This document shows positions 52,001-61,300 of a DNA stretch of 64,000 nucleotides, one piece after another. The notes below the pieces were generated by a model, which searched no databases, had not been told where the DNA came from, and saw only the letters and a list, made by a program, of their open reading frames with translations. Origin of the DNA: Bagarius yarrelli (lineage: Eukaryota > Chordata > Actinopteri > Siluriformes > Sisoridae); contig VCAZ01000191.1 of the NCBI GenBank assembly GCA_005784505.1, forward strand, positions 248,001 to 312,000, given 5' to 3'. Positions within the stretch are counted from its first letter, which is position 1. Each line of letters opens with the position of its first letter. The translations under genes and the position numbers were made by a program.

Positions 52001-55000
52001 TCCCCTGGTTTCCAGGAAGCCCACGATCTCCCTTCTCTCCCATTTCACCAGGAGGACCGATCAGTCCAATCAAACCGCCATGACCCTGTAACACACACAC
52101 ATGTTAATGATACACAACACTCTTTAACAATATCACTAGAGAATTTTACATCAACAAATGAGATTGTCATTCTTTTGTACCTTATCTCCTTTTTTGCCAT
52201 GATCCCCTTTTAGTCCTGGCAAACCAGCAGGACCCTAAATGTAACATAAGAAAATACTCAATTAATGATTAATGGGGTTTAATCAAAGGTTTAAGATTAA
52301 ATGGAAGCATCTGCATTAGACCTACCACTGGCCCTGGAGGTCCTGTTTGCCCCAAAGGTCCAGTTACACCTTGTTCTCCCTGAAAGACAGATACACAAAC
52401 ATCAAAAGTGTCAACAAGATCCATTTGCTTATGTTTTTGGTTTTAGAGACCCACCGCTGATCCTGGGATCCCCCGAGGTCCCTGAAGGCCTGGCTTTCCA
52501 GGATTACCCTGAGCTCCAACTGGACCCATCTTCCCCATGGCTCCCTCATAGCCTAAAGCACCCTGAAGCAAAATGTGCATGATTGTCACGGAAACCTTGA
52601 GTTACAGATTTGATATAGGAAGTGGACCACATGTCACCACCTTTATAAGCAAAGTTATTTTTGACAGTATTCCACCTGTCTGTTTACCTTATTTCCTTTT
52701 AGTCCCAGCTTCCCCTGTTTTCCTGGTTGACCTAAATGACCCTACAGAGAGATAGACTGATCAACATTGCAATCACAAATTTTGTATTCATGCAAACTAG
52801 GCTACATTTGGTTTCCACACATGTACCTACTCTTCAAAACTCACCCGTCTTCCTGGACGTCCAGGAGGACCAGGCTCTCCAACTGCACCTGGGGGCCCCT
52901 AAAAATAAAAATTGAAATTAGGTGACAATAAAAAGATTAGATGATCTAAAAAATGTTTTTAAAAATCATAACCACAAGTAAAAAAGAGTTTACAGCTTTT
53001 CCTGGATCTCCATTGTCTCCTTTAGAACCAAAAAGGCCATCAATACCCTAAGAGAGACAAAAAAAGTTTAAATAATAGTTTAACAGTTAACGTCTTCCTA
53101 GGTATAAAGACATAAGGTTTGGTGCCTCCAGCGTTTCCATCATTTTTCATGGGTTGCCACTGGTTCAGATTTATTGTCAGTGTTTTATAAAAAAATCTTT
53201 TAGCTTAAATGACCAAAAATATCTGATTCTTCTTTAAAGATCTATCAGAACCACTAAATGTTTAATCGTCACAGAAAAAGTCATATGATGAAAAATTCTG
53301 ATTAATTGTAAATTGCTTCAGTTAATGAAATTTGTGAGGACAAAAAATAACTTACATCAGGACCAGCCTCTCCAGGAGCTCCAGGGTCTCCTGGGAGACC
53401 AATGGGACCCTAAGAAGCACAAAGATGAAAGAGAATATCAAATAATGATGTTACCATAAACCACAGACACACGATACTCGTACACACTCACCAAGCTGCC
53501 CTTGGCTCCATCTTCCCCTGGAGGTCCTCGAGCACCTGGAGGTCCTGCAGCTCCTGGAGAACCAGTGTCTCCTTTCTCCCCCTGATCACCTTTCTCTCCC
53601 TTGATTCACAATAGGAACCACATATCCATTACAGGAACATTTTAAATGACCCAAGCAAGCAATCGTAGAAACAGAGGGGTTTCAGTTTGGTTTTATTTTT
53701 ACAGTTTCTGCAAGCTGATTGCCATGAAACCTAAACCACAAAAGGGGACATGAGATTTTACTTACAGTGCTTCCAGCCAATCCTACAGGTCCGGGGTCAC
53801 CTGATTCACCATCTTCTCCCTACAGGATGACATTGTCATCGTAATCATCATTATTACAATAATTTTTCTTTCTCTCTTTGTGTCTTTGTGTTTCTCTGTG
53901 TCTTTCTTACCTTTTCCCCTACAGCTCCTGGTTGGCCGCGAACTCCAGGTCTACCTGGAGGACCCTGTTTAACACATACACAAACATTAACAGTTAATTC
54001 TGACTGCCTTTTAAACATTAAAAAAAATAATATCTATGTGTGTATATCTGTGTATACACACCTGCCCGCCACTTGGACCCTGGGGACCTCGAGGGCCCAT
54101 TTGACCAGGAGGGCCCTTAAAACAGAAGATCAGAGGTCATTTCTGGGTTTAAACCCTAAAAAATGTCACTTTTAAAAGAACACTGTAAATAAGTAAATAA
54201 ATAAATATTTTTTTATATTGGTTAAAAAGGAAGTGAACTTACAGCTAGTCCGGAGTGTCCACTCTCTCCCTTTTCTCCTGGAGGCCCAGGCATTCCCTAA
54301 ATTACAAATAATGTACAAGTATTTATGTTTACTGTACAGTAAATGAGTTGATGTGTGTTTTGATTAGCAAACAGCAGTACAGTGTGTTTTGATTAGCGCA
54401 GTGGTTAAGGTGTTGCACTGCTAATTGGAAGATCAGGGTTTTGTTCCCTGCACCATCAAGCTACCACTGCTGGGCCCCTAAGCAAGGCCTTTAACCTCCA
54501 AATGATCAGTTAAAAAACCACTCTGGAGAAGGCTGTGAATGTAAATGTTTTGCTGACAGCAGTAAAGTATTTTCTGTATGGCTGACAGCAGTATGGTATG
54601 CTCTGATTTTTTGAGAGCAGTACAATGTGTTCCGATTGGCTGAGAGCGATACAACATGTTCTGAATAGTTGACAGCAGTACAGTGTGTATTCTGATTGGC
54701 TGAGAGCGATACAACATGTTCTGAATAGTTGACAGCAGTACAGTGTGTTCTAATTCAGTGTTGTTCAGTGTGGGTTACATCGACAATTGGAAAACTTTTG
54801 AGGGCAAAGCTGGCCTGTTAGGACGGGACGGTGTCCATCCCACCCGGGAAGGAGCCGCTCTCCTTTCTTGTAACATAGCTCATAGTCTTAGAATAGGACT
54901 AGTTAATCGTTGACTACCCAGAGCCCAGGCCAAGCAGCAGACCAACAGGCTAATCCGACTGTCTGCTAGCTGCACCGAGTCGTCACTCAGGGTCCATAAT

Positions 55001-58000
55001 ATTGAGACTGTGTCTGTTCCCCGAGCTAAACAATATAAATATAGAAAACCCCCAAAAGTTTGCTTTAGTAATTTAATTAATATAGATATTCGTAACTCAG
55101 AGAATACTGAACACACAGCCTGCACCTCGGATCTGAAGCTAGGATTGTTAAACATTAGATCTCTTACTTCTAAAGCACTTATGGTTAATGAAATGATCTC
55201 AGATCTGGATTTTGACATTTTATGTTTAACAGAAACCTGGACTAAACCGGATGAGTATGTAGCATTAAATGAAGCTAGTCCTCCAGCATTCAGCTACATA
55301 CATCAGCCTCGCCCTAATGGTAGAGGTGGAGGTGTTGTCGCAGTTATCTTTAATAATAATCTAAACTATCGTACAGAAACATGGACGAAATTTTAATTCA
55401 TTCGAAGCTCTCTACAGTAACCTTACATCTGCAGAGACAAATAATAAGCAGAGCCAATCGATTTCTCTAGTTCTTATTTACAGACCCCCAGGACCGTACT
55501 CTGACGTTAGATTTCTGTCTAACCTGGTTGTCTCCGTCGATAAAGCGTTAATTGCTGGAGACTTTAATATTCATTTTGAAAACTCAGACGACCCGCTGAG
55601 AACAGCATTTATGTCTTTACTCGACTCAGTGGGAGTAAATCAGTGTGTAATAGGACCCACTCATAAAGCAGGTCACACATTAGATTTAATATTATCTTTC
55701 GGAATAAGTATAAGTAATATAGTAACAACTCCTCAGTGCGAAATTATTTCTGATCACCATCTTATATCGTTTAAAATGCGTCATACTAATAGCGCACATG
55801 TAGCGCCGCGCTACCGCTTTAAACGTACACTTACATCAACTTCTGCTCAGAGCTTTATTAATTATCTTTCAGAATTGTCTTCTGTCATTGGATCGCCAGT
55901 CTGATCCAACAGAACTCGAGCAGGCGACTGAATATATAGATGCCGCATTCCGCTCTACATTAGATAACGTGGCTCCAGTTAAAAGAAAAAAAATAATTAA
56001 AGATAAGAAACTCGCTCCATGGTATAATGAACACACGCACGCGCTCATTAAAACAGAGCACCCGTAAAAACTAGAACGTAAATGGCGCCAAACTAGATTG
56101 CTGGTTTTCCAGGCAGCATGGAAAGAGGGAATTCTAGCTTATAAAAAAGCTCTTAGTGTAACTAGATCAACGTATCTTTCTAACCTTATTGAAAATAATA
56201 AAAATAATCCTAGATTTCTATTCGACACCGTCACAAAATTAACTAGGAATAAGACGACCTCAGAAACCTGCACCATAACTGCGTGCAGCAGTGAGGATTT
56301 CATGAACTTTTTTGATAATAAAATTGCAAACATTAGGCAGAAAAATTCACGCTCTAAAACCAGACCTTTCGAATGATTCTGATGAACAATTAACCGCATC
56401 AGATCAGAACTTAGAAAATTTCACTCCTCTGGAAGAGAAAAACCTAATCGCACTCATCTCTTCCACAAAACCGTCAACTTGTGTGTTAGATCCTATACCA
56501 ACACACTTTCTTAAGCAAATTGTACCGGCAGTATCAGAACCCCTGTTGAAAATAGTTAACTCTTCTCTCAGCAGTGGGTATGTTCCCAAATCTTTTAAAT
56601 TAGCAGTTATTAAACCTTTAATTAAGAAACCTGACCTTGACCAAAATGAGCTGTCAAACTACAGGCCGATATCTAACCTTCCGTTTATCTCTAAAATCCT
56701 AGAGAAGGTAGTAGCGCAACAACTATGTTCATATTTACAAAGAAATAACATACACGAACTTTATCAATCAGGATTCAGGCCTCACCACAGCACAGAGACA
56801 GCACTGGTCAAAGTAGCTAATGACCTCTTACTGGCATCCGATCAAGGCTGTGTCTCGTTGCTTATATTACTTGACCTTAGTGCGGCTTTCGACACCATAG
56901 ATCACGATATTCTTCTTCACAGATTAGAAAAATTAGTAGGAACAGCTCTTGCGTGGCTCAGGTCCTATTTAAACCTGATCGCTACCAGTTTGTAAATTTT
57001 AATGGTAATTATTCTGCGTGCTCCCTTGTAAAGTATGGTGTTCCACAGGGCTCGGTTTTAGGCCCACTTCTTTTCTCTCTTTACATGCTGCCTCTGGGAA
57101 ACATAATTCGTAAGCATGATATCAGTTTCCACTGTTACGCTGATGACACACAGTTATACGTCTTATCAAGGCCTGACGCGAAAGGCCAGTTTAATAAAAT
57201 TGAGCAATGTGTGAAGGAAGTAAGAGATTGGATGTTATGCAATTTCCTCTTGCTTAACGCTAACAAGACGGAGGTTCTGGTTCTAGGACCACAGGTAGCT
57301 AAAAGTAAGCTTCCTGATCACACCTTAACACTAGACAGTCTTTCTGTTTCACCAAGTGCAACAGTAAAAGATTTGGGTGTGATTTTAGACTCCAATCTCT
57401 CATTTGAAGCCCATGTCGACAATATTAGCAGGATAGCATTCTATCATCTTAGAAATATCGCTAAAATAAGAAATATCTTGTAGCTTACTGACGCTGAAAA
57501 ATTAGTTCATGAGTTTATCACATCCAGGCTGGATTACTGTAATGCTTTACTGTCTGGATGTTCAACTAGGTGCATTAATAAACTTCAGTTAGTCCAGAAC
57601 GCAGCAGCGAGAGTCCTCACTAAAACTAAAAGATACGAGCACATCACGCCAGTCCTATCCACACTGCATTGGCTCCCAGTGAGACACTGCATCGATTTTA
57701 AAATACTACTGTTAACTTATAAAGCTCTAAATGGTCTCGCACCGCAGTACTTAAGCGAACTTCTAGTGTCTTACGTTCCGTCACGCCTACTTCGATCAAA
57801 GGATGCAGGCTGCCTGTCAGTACCACGCATTATAAAAACTACAGCAGGGGGCAGAGCCTTTTCTTACAGAGCCCCAATGCTATGGAATAGCCTCCCTATG
57901 TATGTTCGGGAATCAGACACAGTCTCAGTGTTTAAGTCCAGGTTAAAAACGTACTTATTTAATCAAGCATTTTGTATTGATTCCCCTTAGATAAAGGAGC

Positions 58001-58284
58001 AGATCTGGGGGACTCATGGGTGTTGAGTATTATGGTGATCTGGTATGTTTAGATGCTGTCTTCCCCTCTCTTATTGATCACGGTGTTGATGCTTATGTTG
58101 CGGCTGGTTGCTTAACATATCAGGGAGCCCTCATGTCTGTGTTTCCCTCTGGTTCTCCTTTTAGTTATGCTGACCTAGTTAGTCTTGCCGGAGTCCATCC
58201 TTGCACTCTACATTATTCACTTAATCAATCCAAACCGTGTGATTACATTGTCACTTAGCTGTTTTCCTTCTTTTTGCCTTCCTT

Positions 58285-58375
<91 letters not shown>

Positions 58376-61300
58376 TGAGTTACATACGCCACAACGGAGC
58401 TGCCGGTGATCCAGACCCCACCTCCGACCCGGTCCTGTGGGACCCTTCCCTGTGACCTGCCCAGCGGATGATGCATCACCAGAGCGATCTAGGATGACCC
58501 ACTTCGCCATAAAGATGTTCCGGCTGCTCTCTAAGGACTAATAATTTGGGTTGTTTACACACACACAATGTAACCACATAATCCCTGCTACGTTTTTCAA
58601 CCAAATGAGGATGGGTTCTCTGTTGAGTCTGGTTCCTCTCAAGGTTTCTTCCTATCTCATCTCAGGGAGTTTTCCTTGCCACCGTCGCCCCCGGCTTGCT
58701 CATCAGGGACAAACTGATTTCTGTTTCATTCTGTCTCATAATTTCTTCAATTGTAAAGCTGCTTTGTGATAATCACCATTGTAAAAAGCGCTATACAAAT
58801 AAAACTGAATTGAATTGAATTGAATTAATTGGCTGAGAGCATTACGGTGTGTTCTTATTGGCTGAGAGCAATACAGTGGGTTTTGCTTAGCTGCTAGTGT
58901 GTTTAAAATGGCTGTGTGTTCAAAAGACCATTAAGGTTCTATAAGTCAAAAGAAATAAAGTGTGTTTTGTCAGATATTTTAATCACTTAATCACTGCTTA
59001 TCCAGGTACCTGAAGTCCCACTGGTCCGGAGGTTCCTGTAAAGCCTCGTGCTCCTTCATCTCCTTTCTGCCCATACATGCCCTGCTGCCCAGGGAGTCCA
59101 GGCTCCCCGTCCACACCCTGGATAACAATGAGAAGTGTAACAGAGGATAATTTAACTTATATTTTGATGTGATGCCCTGTATTCCAGTGTAAACCCCAAT
59201 TTTATTTAATATTTTGTCCAATTTTGTTTAATATTAAATCTATATAATCCAACTTGTTACAAATGCAATCCAACTGGATTTAGTGCATTCTCACCGGTGT
59301 TCCTGGCTGTCCCTCAGGTCCCTGAGTCCCGACTGGACCTGGAGGTCCCTGTGCATATGAACACACTAAAAGCATTAAAACTATCTGTTGTGTCAAGCAG
59401 AAGCCTCTTTTTATATTGTAAAGAGAACATAAAGTACTTACATGTTCTCCTTTATCACCTTTACTTCCTTTCTGTCCTGGACCTCCAACTTCACCCTATC
59501 ACACACAAGCACATGTTTAAAGCAAACAAAATACAAATATAAATTATTTTTTCAAATCTTTTGCACAAGTTCCTGTTACCTTATCTCCATCCTCTCCTTG
59601 GTTTCCTGGAGGACCAGTGGCACCAGGAAAACCCACAACTCCCTGCTCTCCATCCTGTCCTGCCGGCCCAAATGTACCTTTCTCTCCCTACATTGAGACG
59701 CGATAAAATGATGTGAAGTTTCTAAAAGGCTATGCTAACACTCCACATGCTGGCATTCTACATGCTAACACAATCTAATCAATCTATTCCAAGCAACTTT
59801 TAAACTGGTCACCAATTAGAAGACATGTAAACACAAATTCATTTTATCAAACTACTATAAATCAGTTCAGTCATTCCCTAATGCCAAATGGATTTTAATT
59901 TGAATATGTTTTTTAACAGAAAGAGGTGAGGCTTACTGGCTCTCCTTTCTCTCCCATTGGTCCTGCACTTCCAACTGCTCCGGATCGTCCAGGTTGACCA
60001 ATAGCACCTGCCAAACCAGGAGGACCTCTCTCACCTGTAGCACCCTAGAGACAGCAAAAACAGACAGGGAGACAAAAAGATAAAGAGGGAAACAAAAAGT
60101 AAAGTGAGAAACAAAAACATGCGGACAGAGAGAGAAAGGGAGAGAGATATTTACTTATACTTTCTTGTAAACAGAGAACATTAGATTAAAAAAAGTACTG
60201 TACATACAACAGGTCCAGGTAATCCAACAGGTCCGGCCCCTCCTTTCTGTCCAGCTGGCCCCTATAGGACATGACCAAGTAACCACCGATTGTAAACCTC
60301 CAGCTTGTCTAGTGTAAACTATGTATCATTTTTAAACTTGGCCCTATTTGTTTGATATTTTATTGCCAGCTAGCTTCCTTTGGTATAGTTATAGAAGTGA
60401 TTACCGTAGAACCTGGCACTCCACGACTACCACTGAAACCCTTCAATCCAGAAGGCCCACTCTTTCCCGGGACTCCTGTGCCACCAGGATCTCCCTAAAC
60501 AGCACAAAATGTCAATATTTTTGATATATGGTAATTATATAATGCGATACTTTACTGACCACACAATGTTTCCGTTTTACACAGGCAACACCCCAAAAAA
60601 TTTAATGTTCATTTTATCAATATATTGATATAATGTGGTGGTGGGGAAGTGGTGGCTCATGGTTAACGTGTTGGACTACCAACCCGAAGATTGTGGGTTC
60701 GATTCCCAAGTCACCACTGTTGGGCCCCTGAGCAAGGGGCCCTTAACCCCTAAGTGCTCAGTTGTATAAATGAGATAAATGTATAAGAGCATCTGCCAAA
60801 TGCTGTAAATGTAAATATATTGATATATCAACACCCATAATATATGGTATCCTGTAGTATATGTAAAAGACAGAAATCTGACCTTTGACCCTTCTTTGCC
60901 AGCTGCACCAGGTAAACCTTGCTCTCCGGGTGGTCCTGCAGTTCCTGGGTGGCCTCTTTCTCCCACTGGTCCTGTTTCTCCAGCATTCCCCTAAAACCAA
61001 CAATTAAAGAAATAAAAATAATGAATCATAGTTGCTATGTGGCCTAAATAGCAGAAAGGCTGTGTGGTGACCAAAAACCCACAGTGGGATTAGGATTAGG
61101 ACACATGAGCTCACCTGAGGTCCCACCACACCTGCAGGTCCCGGCGGTCCCGTCTTTCCCTGAAAACCCTGAAGACAGAAAATGTGTAGACAACTGTGAA
61201 CATCAACTCTTTGCTACACCCCAAGGTTACAGCTTTATCTATACGTCAACAAATTTCTAATGTCTAATCAGTTTGATGTTCAAGTGGCCTTACCGGCTCC

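Noticed and set aside
58016..58258. An 80-aa frame after the LINE ORF2
   Set aside because: It lies in the LINE 3' untranslated region, after the normal end of ORF2, and shows no conserved motif.
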